From contig NC_135261.1 in the NCBI RefSeq assembly GCF_964204865.1, positions 9,114,001 to 9,178,000 of the forward strand: a stretch of DNA of 64,000 nucleotides. The letters are read 5' to 3'. This DNA comes from Styela clava. Its lineage: Eukaryota > Chordata > Ascidiacea > Stolidobranchia > Styelidae. A program made the position numbers and the translations under genes. Below, in pieces: positions 1 through 15,639 of the stretch. The notes below the pieces were generated by a model that was not told the origin of the DNA, searched no databases, and saw nothing but the letters and a program-made list of their open reading frames with translations. How positions within the stretch are numbered: position 1 is the stretch's first letter; each line of letters opens with the position of its first letter.

Positions 1-284
1 AAAACCAATAATAAACAAACGTGATTATCATTATTTTACGATTGTCTGTAGGAAGGCTATGTACACACGACCATTCAGACACCGCAGTTTAGTTGGATAG
101 GAAGAAATCTTTGCTACGTAGCACATGTGATGCTGTTGCCTAGCTACTGGACAAAAATTAATTCAAAACTATGCTTACAATCTACTTTTTCACATGTTTT
201 GAAATGGACTTTGTCGGCATTTACTATACGAGATCAAATTTTACATGAATTTTCATATAATTTATTTTTAATATTATTTTTCAG

Positions 285-3197
<2,913 letters not shown>

Positions 3198-4104
3198 ATA
3201 ACTTGCTTCAGGAAGAGAAGGAAAAAAAGGAATCGATCAAGAAAACAAATCAATTAAGGTTGTTGATGGATGACTTACATTAATCAGAAAAAGAGACATG
3301 TATTCATCAATTTGCCACATGCTACTAATACTTTTTGGAATTAGAATGAATCTCCTGTATTTTGAATGAAAATTCCAATCCCATATCGTGATTATATCGC
3401 GGATAACTCGAAGGAAAGTCATTTGCTGGCTGATATTTTTCCGAACGCTCTTTATGATTTTTTTTTGTTTTTCTTTACGTTTTTGTCAGTCAGATTTACT
3501 ATCTAGAAATAATCTATAGGAAATATTTTTGTTCTGAAACACCTTGACATCTCTTTAAGGTATCGTATTTTATCAATGTTTTATTCCTATTTTCTGTGTT
3601 TCCACGTGTAATTGACTGTTGTAAAAACTTTAAATGAGAGTATAAACTAATATTTTTTCATTTGAAATACAAATTAGGAACGAATTATTTTTGATTGAAA
3701 CACCAGCGACGTCTTTGACGACGTCTTCCCGAGTAATGCAAATGTCATGATGCAGTTTATAGAATTCATCATTACGTCACAATAGTTTAAAAAAATCAAC
3801 ATGATATCACAGTGGGTTTTCGCCAGAAGGAAATACAAAATATGACGTCATAAAATCAACAAAAACCGGCTTACGACATAGGCTGTAACGTAATTTCTGT
3901 GAAAATATTTTATTCGTAGCTGCATTTGGTCGAAAATATTAGAACTGAAACAGCGAAATGATTAACATAAGATCGGACCGTAAATGCTCACAAATGAGAA
4001 GAATATATTACATTGTGGACCCAAAGGCGGACAAAACAACTCCCCCAAAATGTTTCAAATCAACGGATAAGTAATGGCACAGTTTTCAATTAGACGAAAT
4101 CCGC

Positions 4105-4327
4105 TACTCCCGAAGTATGTGAACCATGATGGTTCACCAAGATGGTGTACCAGTTTGAGTTAGGCCATACTTTCAGGTACAAATACTACGGGAGTCGCTT
4201 GGCTAGTCTCCCAACTCGTAATAGAACTAAAATAGAAAAAATTGGAATAAAATTATGGCCTACTTCTAACCTAATACAAATACTAAGTTCAGGTGTCCGC
4301 CGTCTTGGTTCACATACTTTGGGAGTA
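4105..4327. mobile_element. MITE with TACTCCCGAAGTATGTG-type inverted ends
   Basis: The left end reads TACTCCCGAAGTATGTG and the right end CACATACTTTGGGAGTA, near-perfect inverted repeats. The interior carries the stretch CTCGTAATAGAACTAAAATA and then a TTATGGCCTA word. Relatives (either orientation) lie at about 7866-8105, 21538-21705, 24120-24345 and 26589-26694. Non-autonomous: no coding capacity. Confidence 0.75.
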
Positions 4328-5325
4328 CCCAAAATCCAACACTAACCCTGACCTACATTAAGATGCTTTCTTAATTTTGTGATTTTTTGTATAATTTGTA
4401 TATTATCATATTTTTAGACTTGTTTCAAAAAGCCTGGGGTCAATGATTACCCTACACCCTCAAAAGAAAGTCTCATATTTCGAAATAAAATACTGAAAAG
4501 TAAAAACACATATATACCAGATAGGCTTTTTTATTTGATCCATTATGCTTCTTAATTGTAAAAGTTGATTCACATACATAAGATAATGGTAAAATTTATG
4601 CACAAAAATGCATCTTAAAAAAGTTTAATGACCATACCTACAAAATAACTAATGTAATTTCACATTTATCCAGCATTGCCATATCTCTACCTTAACTAAT
4701 TATTATATATTAATTACAATTCGAATTAATTTGACATGCAACGTTATGGAATTACACAATGGAATATCATCTGGAAATGAACTTGAAATGATGTAGTCAA
4801 ATGCATATCGTTGTTTTTTTCATCTTTTTGCATTCTTCGGATTTTTCTGACTCTCCAAGGATGGTTTTTGAAATGTTTGTTAGCATTGTTAACTATTCAT
4901 TTTGGTAACATCGTAAATTATTATCTTGCATCGTAAACACATTATACATAGCTAAAAGAAATTATGACAAAAAGTATACACCTAAGAGGCTAAAATTTTA
5001 TTTCAAACTTATTTCCAAATTGATTATATTTTACAAAATATTCACTACGCAAAACAAAATAAAAAGCAATAAAGGTGCAAAACCTTGTTGTATAATAACA
5101 AAAATATGAAATTGTAATATACATGTAGTATATGTGCTAAGTAGTGTAAAACGAAAATCTCAGAAAATATTAAAATTTTCGCCTCGTAATTTACTACATT
5201 AAAAATCCTATCTTCTTATGGGGTATATTAACACCATGGCTTTGAATACAGGCCTCGCGGGTAGATATGTTAGAATTTTAAAATTGGAATATTTCTGGTA
5301 CGGCATAGTCTACGCAGGTTTTTAC

Positions 5326-5573
5326 CTTATTGGACACGTTTAGTGGCCATAACGATCGTTTCAAAATTTTGTTGTTATTGTTATTTTCTTTCGTCATTAT
5401 CATTAAAAAATCGCTTTTCTCTTCGAATACTGGACCAATTGCTTTGAAATTTTCAGTGGTTGAAGATAAAAATTTTCTCCAGAAGGCTATTACTTTTTTT
5501 TTCGCTATGACGTCATCAAAATTATTGACAATGGGTGGCGCTACGTGTTCATATATTTGAGCATAGCTCTCTT
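5326..5573 (+). repeat. dispersed repeat, partner of inverted copy at 41366-41605
   Basis: About 245 bases match the reverse complement of 41366-41605, including GCCATAACGATCGTTTCAAA, TTCTCCAGAAGGCTATTACT and GCTATGACGTCATCAAAATT. No terminal inverted repeat or open frame was recognised, so its class is unknown. An open frame of 76 codons here is carried by the repeat and is not called a gene. Confidence 0.7.
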
Positions 5574-6267
5574 GTTAGTGGTAGACTCGTGTTCGTATCT
5601 TTTTTACCTTAGCACTTGACAGATTTTAAAAAAGTGGGTTTTAGCAATATTGAAAATATGAATAAAAAAAGCAATATTCAGAAAATCTACAAAAACGTGA
5701 AAATTTACAACTGATTGAAGAAATTATGATGGGTGAATTTGGGGGTCACTCAATATATATCGTTTCATAATCTAGTGCCAATAATAAAACAACATTTTGT
5801 TTACACAAAAAAATCTTTTTCAAACAATTTCTAAGTCACTGGCAAATTTATATAAGTTTAGTTGTGAAAGCGTTTACATTTACATATCGTTTACATATTG
5901 ACACAAATGCCAATATTCTGACTTAATAATGTTAAATGATTGTACCGAATGTCATGTGAATGTGTGCCTATATGAAAATAAAATTTTGGTTTAATATCGG
6001 CCCAAAGGATGCAGAGAAAATCAAGGTAATATCCTTCCAAAGACTTCTTCTATTTTTAAGTACTGAAATTTAAAATCGATTACTTTAGGAGGAAGGCGAT
6101 TTTTTACCAGCACAGCAACAAAACAACAATTTAGCATAAAAATCCACAGGTGCGCTCCATGTTCAATTATCATAACTTGATCTCAAATATTTTCGTTGCT
6201 GTTTAAAACAGTCACAATATATTTTAGTATATATATAGATTGTTCAGAGCAATTTGCATAGTACAAG

Positions 6268-9200
6268 TTAGGCGGAAGAAACTTGGTCTGAAGTTGTTTG
6301 AACAGCTGATCCAGAATGTAAAGGCACCATTTCGTTATCACCAGCAGGAGGTTCAGTGTTTCCTGGCTTCTTCCTTCTTTCCATTGATTTTCTGCGTCTG
6401 ATTTCTGCCCTGCTTTTATCACGTCGCCACTGAAAAGGAAAGTATTAATTTATATACTTATATTATATTATCGTTGAGCCCGCTATTCTTGGCGAATATC
6501 ATATCACAAAAAAGAACGGCGGTTTTGCGAAGCAATGTCTGTAAAATATGATTATAAGTTACTGCTATGGATTGCAACCTAACCCCGAGTCGCGAGCAAC
6601 GTCGAGACACGGATCATTTGCATCCCAAGTCAATTCAACTTACTGCGCACAAATTTTTTCTTCCGGATCACAAGTTGAGTCCGAGAAGAGTTCATAAACA
6701 ACAGTGAAATGAATAAATATAAGTGTTCTGACACCAATATTTCAATATCGCGTTTAACCACTGTTATTTGGAAAGTAAAAATAGAAATTAACTATGGATT
6801 GGCATTATTTATGTCGGCATCAGCACGGCCTATTTTTAAGTCAAAATTGCTGCATCAACTGCAACAATTTTTTCCTATTCGCCCTAAGTTTTTCAATCCC
6901 AAAATCAGATCTCCCTGGTGGTTAGATGAGTCCAAGTTGAAACACAAGTATATATGACACAAAAAACATACGCTCCCCTACCAAAAAGAAGAAGATGACA
7001 CAGAGAATAAGGAGCAGAATGAGCGCTACCACGACAACCGTTATTAACGTGGTATCATTTTGACGAAAATCTTCCCCTTGGATAATCTTGTTCTCTGCAT
7101 CTGCAATTCCTGAAAGAAAACGTGGAATACTTGTGATTCGTAACTCATACGTGTTTGCGAGATATTTAAATTTGAAAAAACATATTCGGTGGACATTTGT
7201 CATTGTGCATTTTTGAAAAAAAGTTTGACTGAAAATTTGTAAAGAACAATAAAAACAGAAACAGAAAGAAATTTTCAAGTGTAGTTTCATTAAGTTTTGG
7301 GTTTTGATATTTTTATATATAATATAATCTCTACTAACACTGTACATACTTTGAATAACTTCTGGATCAAAAGGATTAAAATCATATTCGTAGAACTCAT
7401 AGTAAGAAATCGGTACTCTACATGATGTTGCTGTTTCTCGCTGACACAGGTCTGCTTCGGAGAATTTTCTGAATAATTACAAAAAATCATCTATTATATA
7501 CGTATGCAATTATGTCATTAACTCCATATTAACATGAAATATAATAACCTATTCTATTATGAAGCTTTCTGACACAAATATTATATGGTCAGTATTTATA
7601 TTCTGTTTATATAAATTCCATCAAATCAGGATTATCAACATTTGTTTATGATAGAAAGTCACTGAAAGTTCAAAATCTTATTTTAATGACGTCTCAATTT
7701 TAATCATTTTACTAATGCTGAAGGTGACCAAAATAAGTGAATAAAATGGAGAATTGGTGATTTTAAGATAATTTCGAGAAAAATCTTTCAAAATTAATTT
7801 AGATTCATCATTTGTTATCCCCAAACTCCTATACACCTATTTGACTGAAAGAACTATCATATAGTTTTTGGCACCTCAGTAGTTCGTTGGGCGCTCCATC
7901 GTGTGCTATGGAGGTAACTAATTTTATTCGCTAACTTTACCTCAAGTTGTGTAAAGGGACTGAAACCTATGGACAGGGGGTGTATTCATTTGACTAACAC
8001 AGACAGTCCCCGAACTCACAATAAAACTAAAATAGGGAAAATTGAATAAAATTATGACCTAACCCTAACCTGGTACACACACTACGAGAGTACCGTTCGT
8101 TGCGACCCTACTATCGGAGTTCTGTCTCGTAATATTAGAAACTGCTTAGAAGCAATAAGTCAACCTCAAATCGTATTTTACGAATCATTTACGCGTTCAT
8201 TACTTACGTGGAAACTTTGTTCAGGTCCTTGCTGCCTGATTCAAACTCTTCTCGAAAGGTAGTCCTAAATTGGATCTCACATTTTGTGTAATTGTTGAAA
8301 TTCGTATCGGTACAGTTTTCGGGATACATGCCCAGCATAGCATTTTTCATACTGTGTAGAAATCCATCTACACAAAAGAAATTTTCGTCTCCGAAATCGC
8401 GCTTCAGTATTGCTATAGTCTGAAACAGTTTTGAATTCATAATTTTTGAGAATTTTCAAAATAACCACAATTCCACAATTCTTTTCTTGTACTTGTTACT
8501 TATCGATCTTAAGATCGGTAAGTATGTTGATAGGTATTTGTCTGTCTGTATGTCTGTGTGTTAGAATTAGATGCACGCGATATCTCACGAAAGCGGGGTT
8601 GAATCTGCTCCAAATTTTGCATGTGCATTCATCATAGCTCGGATCAGAAGCCTATTGATTTTGGATGGATTATGTCTTATAATTAGCGAGTTATTAATTA
8701 ATTAGTGATGGGACACACGGTGTCACTATGGAGTGAGACCACTGTTTTGGGGGATCCCCTAACCTTCGATCGATAAGTCTTCGGTGTCTAACCGATATTC
8801 TAGTTTGGGACATTTAAGTATCGAAACTATAGGATTGTAACTCAAAACAAATAAATCTTTTTGGAATACTTCTTTGTTCTTGCCGATCGCATTATTAACA
8901 AAGTTCTAAATCGCATAAATCAGGGGTGTGTGACAGGCGGCCCCTGTTTTTATATATTTATTTTCAATTTTTTTTCAGGTCACGGTAATTTTTTTTAAAC
9001 ATTCATGTGAAATTCAGCAAAATTCTTTACAACTTGGTTGGAATTGATCACCAGAAAGTGCAATCTAAACAAAATAATAAATTCACTAACCGCGTTATGT
9101 TCTTCTGTTCCGTCTGGAAAGCATTTTGTTAATGTCGAGTTGAAACAAGCGTGAGCGGCAGCATAAAAGCTCCTTCGAACAAAAATAAGTAACAAGTTAG

Positions 9201-10700
9201 TACTGCAAAAACACAATAAAAAAAGTTTAAAAATAGGGAAGCGGAATATATGGGAAGAACTATATTAACGTACTCTCTCGAGGTTTTCTCACAAATGGGT
9301 GTTCTCCCGAGATTCGACTTTCTTCTTTATTTCGGTAATAATTCAGCTATAAGTTAATTAAACAATTAAAATTTAAAAATAATCTGCCAAAATGACCCTT
9401 TTTCTATGGCAGATTTTTAAGCATGGTTGTGAACACTGACTCGTTTTCAAAGTTTTGCCAACTATTTTTCGGTTTTTATCCGTATTTTCGAAATCAATTA
9501 AATTGAACAAATATCTCAATGGTAATATTGTTTTTGAGAAGTTTTGGTTTAGTTGTAGTAAACAAGAATCAGTCCAGAAAAGGCTGCAAAAGACTAGGAT
9601 AAAATTATCAGCCATCAGATTTTGAATGAGAGTTGGATAATTTTTTTTAAGTAAAGACGATGGTTTTGACTTTTGAGCATGCAAATTAGTTGTACGCGTT
9701 AATTCGCGAAAACATTTTCCAATACACATAAAAATAGTACAATAGTAATGTATAGGAAGAATGTTCCAAAGTTAACGCTCGGAAAATCATTAATCACATA
9801 GAATAAGATGATCAGTCAACTTCAGCGAAATGAGAACAATTTTTTTTCTCATCATGAATAACAAACCAATTCAACACATCTTGGAATGAAACTGGTATTG
9901 AAATGAAAAATGGAAAGAGGTATCAAAAATACCTCGTGGATAAGGATAAAAGCATAAAAGTACAAAATAACTTACGGGCAATCACCAAAAGCATTTGACG
10001 ATCCGTTCATTTGTTTGACAAATTCTGTTTTGCAATACGAAATATCCACACGGTAAGCATCACCTTGGCAACTGCCAATATTGGCTGAATATGCACCTGA
10101 AAAAGCATCATCGTTTATAATTAAACAGAATGTAAAATAATATAAATTTGCTAAGTTATGCAAACTGGTGGACTAATTTATGTTAGCATTGACGGTGAAA
10201 GATTTCGGGTTTAAAGTCCATGTATAGACAGAGTGTAATGAATGTCGTAGTTTACTTGCAGGAAAGATTCCGCCCTCTAAAATACATTGTACCTTTTTAC
10301 ACACCAGTTGCTTATACTTTTCTACTTGATTCTATTCTTTATTCAGATGATAATATAATAGAATGGAATGCTGCGAATTGTTTGGCTTCACAAATTATCT
10401 ACCAGCGACCAATCAAGAACAGTCTCTTTTCAGGTTGTATTTGACTATCAGTCCGACATTAACAAACTACAACACACTCATCTTTACACACTCAACTTTA
10501 TCCTAATAAACATACTCAGCAACACTTGTGGTCTGTTGTGATGGATTGTATATCATAATTTAACAATGTTGAATATTCAATTATTTGGCCATTAAGGCCC
10601 AAAACATACTGAACACTCTTCTCGCTTTCACAAACAATTTTAACAATGACATACCTTTAGATATCACGACGATAAGAAGTGAAATTATTATTCCGTTCAT
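6268..10700 (-). CDS. predicted type I membrane protein with Cys-rich ectodomain, function unknown
   Basis: Complete seven-exon model on the minus strand, all GT-AG and phase-consistent: 10655-10700, 9976-10096, 9091-9172, 8208-8419, 7350-7468, 6982-7109, 6268-6429 (stop TAA); 289 residues. Exon 1 encodes a short signal peptide (MNGIIISLLIVVIS). The ectodomain (about residues 17-205) has ten cysteines, enough for five disulfides, and N-glycosylation sequons such as NGSS, NSTL, NCTD, NYTK and NDTT. One membrane helix follows (LITVVVVALILLLILC...), then a basic stop-transfer stretch (WRRDKSRAEIRRRK) and a polar tail of about 53 residues with no recognised motif. It looks like a cell-surface receptor or adhesion-type protein; I do not recognise the ectodomain family, though its spaced cysteines loosely recall small secreted four-to-five-disulfide domains. 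Introns 3 and 4 hold a repeat element and a MITE. Confidence 0.8.
7866..8105. mobile_element. MITE, same family as 4105-4327, in intron
   Basis: It shares the interior with the other copies: CTAACACAGACAGTCCCCGA, AATAAAACTAAAATAGGGAA and a CCTAACCCTAACC tract. Ends are diverged inverted repeats (GGCACCTCAGTAG versus CTACGAGAGTACC). It lies in intron 4 of the membrane-protein gene. Confidence 0.65.
8496..8805 (+). mobile_element. octamer-bearing repeat element, short-array copy
   Basis: Starts with the near-palindrome TTACTTATCGATC/GATCGGTAAGTA, continues through a short GTCTGT tract (TGTCTGTCTGTATGTCTGTG), then about 230 bases of conserved body ending GATCGATAAGTCTTCGG...CCGATATTCT. Other copies: 14331-14968 (expanded array), 16148-16345 and 34650-34948 (both minus). 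ACTTATCGAT near one end and ATCGATAAGT near the other form a short inverted repeat, which suggests a non-autonomous DNA element. It lies in intron 3 of the membrane-protein gene. Confidence 0.75.
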
Positions 10701-12730
10701 GTTGAAAATATCCGATATACAATATTATCTATTAGTGTTAATGTAACGAAACAGAACAAAAGAGAAATTATAATAATTTAACCATATAAAACGCGTTAAC
10801 ATATTCAAATCAATGTAAATAAAAAATAGAAAAATTTTTTTAAAAATTGGCATTTTATAATGAAAGTCATCTTCTTCTGATCAAACTATTAATTTGTTGG
10901 TAAACTGTGTATTTAACAGACAATGAAGTCGTGGTAATGCTGATGTCGTATAGTAAGGATAAAACATTAATTTTTCAGTTTTGGCCTTGGTAATTTTACT
11001 TCAAGGGATTCAAGTATGGTGTATTTCTTTGTTAAGAAAGCTTTATGGACCAGCTTTGTCATTGCTGATGTGATGCTTTCAAAACTTACTTTAACCCATT
11101 GACTTGAATTTTGTATATCTACCTAGAATATATATTCAATTTCAATCTACCTGATACCTGATATGCTTCAAACTACCTGCTCGGGAAAAAGATTGTCGCA
11201 AAAAAAGGAACTACCACTACTGTTTCGATACACCACCCACATCTTACTAGACGTATTAATTTACCTCGAACAAATTTGGCGCGATGGCAATACAGTGTGA
11301 CGGAACGGAAAAAGATATAAATCGTCAAAGGAAATAGTAACTCAAATATTGTGACGCAATAAAGTAAGTGTTCGTGGGCAGAAGTGTTAAAAAAGATGAA
11401 ATGGTGAATATGACATCACCTTTTTTGGCAATCGTACAAAGAGGAGCGGGATTTTTACAATGTGTACATTGTGAGCATACTCATTGTTGAATAGGGAACA
11501 AAGGACTGTAATGCTAACTTTATGGCGCCCGTCGTGTATAAAACATGTTTGCGGAAAGGAGAATTTTTGGCACAGATTATTACGGAACATTCGCTTAAAG
11601 TTACATTTTCCCCATTTATACAAATGTAGCATATCTATGAATTGACTTAACATGGTTTAAAGCCTAGAATGCTAAAAACAATTCACATTGCGGCGAATGA
11701 ATTACCAATTGAACTAGCTAGCAAGTGGACCGCATATGTGAAATTAAAATACAATTGTTCCTGAGTTTTTTACAAATATAGCTCAAACACCACTCGATTT
11801 GCAACTTTAAAATAATAAATCAACGCTTTATCCGTGTTTTAAAACAGAGGATTCTTGATCAATTAAGAAAAATGAAATCCACACAGGTCAAAAGTCAACA
11901 AAACCAATTGAACTTTATCTACATAAAATGTTCTTGGTACATCTCCATTAAATATTTCCGAAATATATGCTAATCATCTAAATATGCTCTTGCAAAGGTC
12001 GAATGAAAAGTTTTTTTAAAGTCTAAAAATTGATCGCACATGGGAAATTCAATCCTCATCAGATTTACACTCATATATTGATTTAACAATAGAAAATGTA
12101 GATTTCGGAGTCAATGTTCCATATGCTTCGATGTAAAAGTGAAACTATCTAGTCCAAGGCATCGGAATAGCGACTGAGTAATGAAATTTATTCTAAAATA
12201 TGCTGCAGTCACTGCAAGTTCAAACATAGAAAAGTTACATCAAAATCTACAAGATTCTTATTGACTCACTCGACCTGATTTAGATTATCTAAAACAAAAC
12301 AATTTCTTCAAGTCAGAAAAAATGGCAGTAAAAGCTCTTCTCGGAGTTAAAAATCTAATCTGCTGTCACTTTTAACCAGCAATAAAATTGGCGGGATCAC
12401 CCAAAAGCTTACTTCACGCGTGACCAAATTCACATAGGTGAGTCTCGACAGCAAGCGTTTATTTATACGGCCCGTCGTCACACAAAAGAACAACAAAGCG
12501 GAACGAGAAGAGCCCTCATGAAGTGAATCGGATTTCGCGAAGCATCAATACCGTAATATTTTTACAGCTCAAACGCAAACGTTTGAGATATAATTACCGG
12601 CATCGTCTGCTTTCGTCCATTATTGCTCTGCGAATACTGGTTTCAAATACAATTTTTGGAACAAGAATGTATTTTCATCACCTATGTGGGAGTTACCATC
12701 TAAATTTATTCACCAGTAATGGGCTTACTG
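10701..12730. other. intergenic, no gene seen
   Basis: Upstream flank of the minus-strand membrane-protein gene. The sequence is A+T-rich and holds only short open frames with no protein-like character. A promoter for that gene should be close to 10.7-11 kb, but no motif stands out. Confidence 0.45.
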
Positions 12731-14330
12731 CAAGGACTTGGGCCAGCTTATTTTTTTGACAAAGGATTCAAATTTCAAATGCCATATGAAAATCACGGTA
12801 GCGCATTCCAAATTTTAGGGTTGGCTGCCGCTCAGAATAGAAGGTGATTGTTGCCCACGTACCACGCAGAAGTAACTGAATGCCAAAAGCTTATAATTAT
12901 TGTAAACATATACAGTGGGGCGTAGTTCTTTTAATTAATTCATTTCTGATACCGAACAAACATTATTTGTCGGCAAAAGTGACTGATACCCATGGGGTTT
13001 ATACTAATATTGTTTGCTGCTTTTGAAATGAATACGGAAATTTTCCTGATTTAAGGTTTTCGTATTACAGTGAATTTCGATACAAGTCACAAGAAAATCT
13101 CATGCTTCGATTAGGTCATTGTAGAAGAAGTCATTTGCTATTGTTGTTGGGACATGAAATTTCAATTCGTTTTAGACCAATTGTTTCTAAATGTTCGTAT
13201 TAAAAAAGGGTTGTGTTTGCTAAACTTGGGGTAGTGGTCTATTGCGGGTTTCTCGTGGCTTGGGCGCTCCGCCACGTTTGCTCTGAAATTACTACAGTTA
13301 TGTTTTTTGCAACACCAAACTTGCGCCCCAAAAGATACATAAATAAATAAAACTGCGTGACTATCTGCCTCTAGAAAGCGTATAAAGCGACAAATCAACA
13401 TTTTACGTGTAAAGTGCATGTCGGTATAGTTATAATAGACACTGATGTAATTTGGGGTCTAATTTCGGATGTACTAATGGTTGATTTTCGACTTGATTGG
13501 CGTATCACACAAGATGAGCTACCGTGATTAAAATGAGATATTACATATAAAAACAAAGTGATTCATGGTGCCATAGTACTAAACAATAGATTGTATAAAT
13601 TCAAGCATGTTTCATCAGAATCACGTGATTTCTGTAAATCTGATGTTGAAACTACTAGCCACTCTTTTATGATTGTATAATTGTTCAACAGTTTTGGGAA
13701 TCTCTGAACATAAAAACAGCTTTCAATTTTCCCAAAAGAGATTTCATGTTGGGATATGTTAGTAATTTCAAAAATAAATTGTGTAATTGTATACTTTTTG
13801 CTGCCCGGTTTTATCTTTATCGTTGTAAGATGGAAAAAAGAAACCTCTGTTCAATGTTTTTACACATATCTGTATGAAGTGAGGGAAACTGAACAGTTCA
13901 TTGCATACAAAAATGGCACAACAACAAAACATGATCAAAAATGGAAAAGTTCAAGACAGGGTCGTCCAACCCCTGACCCGCGGGCCCGCGCGGTATTTTT
14001 CAGAATTAAATAAAAAAATTTGAGTAAAGATGTGATACCAACAATTTGTTTATTTTCCTGAAATGCGCTCTGCCAGCCCTTTCAAACGAAACATGAGTGC
14101 CATTTAAATCAAAACCAACTGGGAGAAGATATCGATACATAAAAGTGCCATAGTCGCTTATACTCTTGGTCTTTTACTACTCTATATGATGTCTATATAT
14201 ATGCGTCTTGGCTTTTCTTTGGCGAAACTTTCGGGAATAACCATTGATGGCGCCCATCAATGGTTGGGAAACAACAGTTTCATTACAGTATTCTAATAAT
14301 TGTGAAAGTTTGGTGTGAAGGTATTGTTAC

Positions 14331-14968
14331 TTATCGATCTTAAGATCGGTAAGTATGTTGATAGGTATTTGTCTGTCTGTATGTCTGTATGTCTGTATGT
14401 CTGTATGTCTGTATGTCTGTATGTCTGTATGTCTGTATGTCTGTATGTCTGTATGTCTGTATGTCTGTATGTCTGTATGTCTGTATGTCTGTATGTCTGT
14501 ATGTCTGTAGTCTGTACGTCTGTACGTCTGTACGTCTGTACGTCTGTACGTCTGTACGTCTGTACGTCTGTACGTCTGTACGTCTGTACGTCTGTACGTC
14601 TGTACGTCTGTACGTCTGTACGTCTGTACGTCTGTATGTCTCTGTATGTCTGTACTTCTGTATGTCTGTATGTCTGTATGTCTGTTTGTCTGTTTGTCTG
14701 TTTGTCTGTATGTCTGTTTGTCTGTGTGTTAGATGCACGCGATATCTCACGAAAGCGAGGTTGAATGCCTCCAAAATGCATGTACATTCATCATAGCTCG
14801 GATCAAAAGCCTATTGATTTTGGATGGATTATGTCTTATAATTAGCGAGTTATTAATTAACTAGTGATGGGACACACGGTGTCACTATGGAGTAAGACCA
14901 CTGTTGTGGGGGATCCCCTAACCTTTGATCGATAAGTCTTCGGTTTCTAACCGATATTCTAGTTTGTT
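14331..14968 (+). mobile_element. octamer-bearing repeat element, expanded copy
   Basis: Same ends and body as the copy at 8496-8805 (GATCTTAAGATCGGTAAGTA at the start, CCGATATTCTAGTTTG at the end). Here the internal GTCTGT tract has grown from about 25 to about 370 bases. Long open frames on both strands at this place are produced by the repeat and are not genes. Confidence 0.8.
14381..14635. repeat. two-phase octamer satellite (ATGTCTGT)16 then (ACGTCTGT)15
   Basis: Sixteen perfect ATGTCTGT units run 14381-14508, a 7-base unit AGTCTGT follows (14509-14515), then fifteen perfect ACGTCTGT units run 14516-14635. Less regular units with TTTGTCTG continue to about 14725. The second block differs at one base that creates a CpG in every unit. 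Confidence 0.95.
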
Positions 14969-15639
14969 TGTTAATTAACATGTAGTCAGTGTAGCAAAAC
15001 TAGAACATAACTACCATGTTAAGTGGCCCGTGCAGTTATTAGTGAACTACATGTGGCCCTTCGATCAGAAATGCTGGCCGACCCTGGTTTAAGATATATT
15101 TACAATTTGTGATGAGTGAATAATAATGCTGTAAATGTACCGTACCGAAAATTGTGTTTTCTATATTTAATTAATAAATATGAAAAAAGTGGTACCGAAT
15201 GAATTCATAGCAAGGATTTGTATTGTACATCCATACCCAAGAGTGCAGTTGAAATTGCGCCACGCAATATTATAAAAACTTCCATATCTTGCACCATTTA
15301 ATTCTCGAACAAATCGTAATAATGACTTAAAACAATGTAAACGGAACATTGCTAAAACCGCAAATAGAAGCTCAAGCAAGAATAACTTATTTGCATATAG
15401 ACACAATCAGTTATTGACACCTGAAATTGATTAAAAGTCCTTGTCTTTGCGGCACGGAATATACCGTTTGCGTACCAAATACTGATGTAAATTTAAGTAT
15501 GACTACATATAAAGTATGGTTCAAAAAATGGGCGAAGCAAACAGAAAAGTTCTTTAGAAGAATTCTCATATGTTATAAAAAAGATCTCATGAAGGAAAAA
15601 AACAGCCAAATTTTGGTTACATTTCCAGTGCCATATAAG

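Larger units (their letters stand above)
3198..6267. other. intergenic, kinase 3' flank to membrane-protein gene 3' end
   Basis: No gene recognised. It holds A+T-rich sequence, a short tract rich in ATGACGTCA-like words (about 3710-3850), one TIR MITE (4105-4327) and one copy of a dispersed repeat (5326-5573). Part of the 5' end should be 3' UTR of the kinase, and part of the 3' end the 3' UTR of the minus-strand gene. Confidence 0.5.
13957..15086. mobile_element. hAT-type element with nested octamer element
   Basis: Ends are CAGGGTCGTCC and GGCCGACCCTG, inverted repeats of the hAT CAG...CTG form. Flanking 8-bp target duplications are GTTCAAGA (13949-13956) and GTTTAAGA (15087-15094), one mismatch. 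No transposase frame is present. The octamer element 14331-14968 lies inside, so it inserted later. The right unit of the duplication lacks this insertion. Confidence 0.85.

Noticed and set aside
14381-14635. CRISPR-like array
   Set aside because: Units are contiguous 8-mers without spacers, in an animal genome; it is a simple satellite.
14293-14796. Open frames of 135-164 codons on both strands
   Set aside because: They are produced by an 8-base satellite without stop codons in any phase and are not protein-like.
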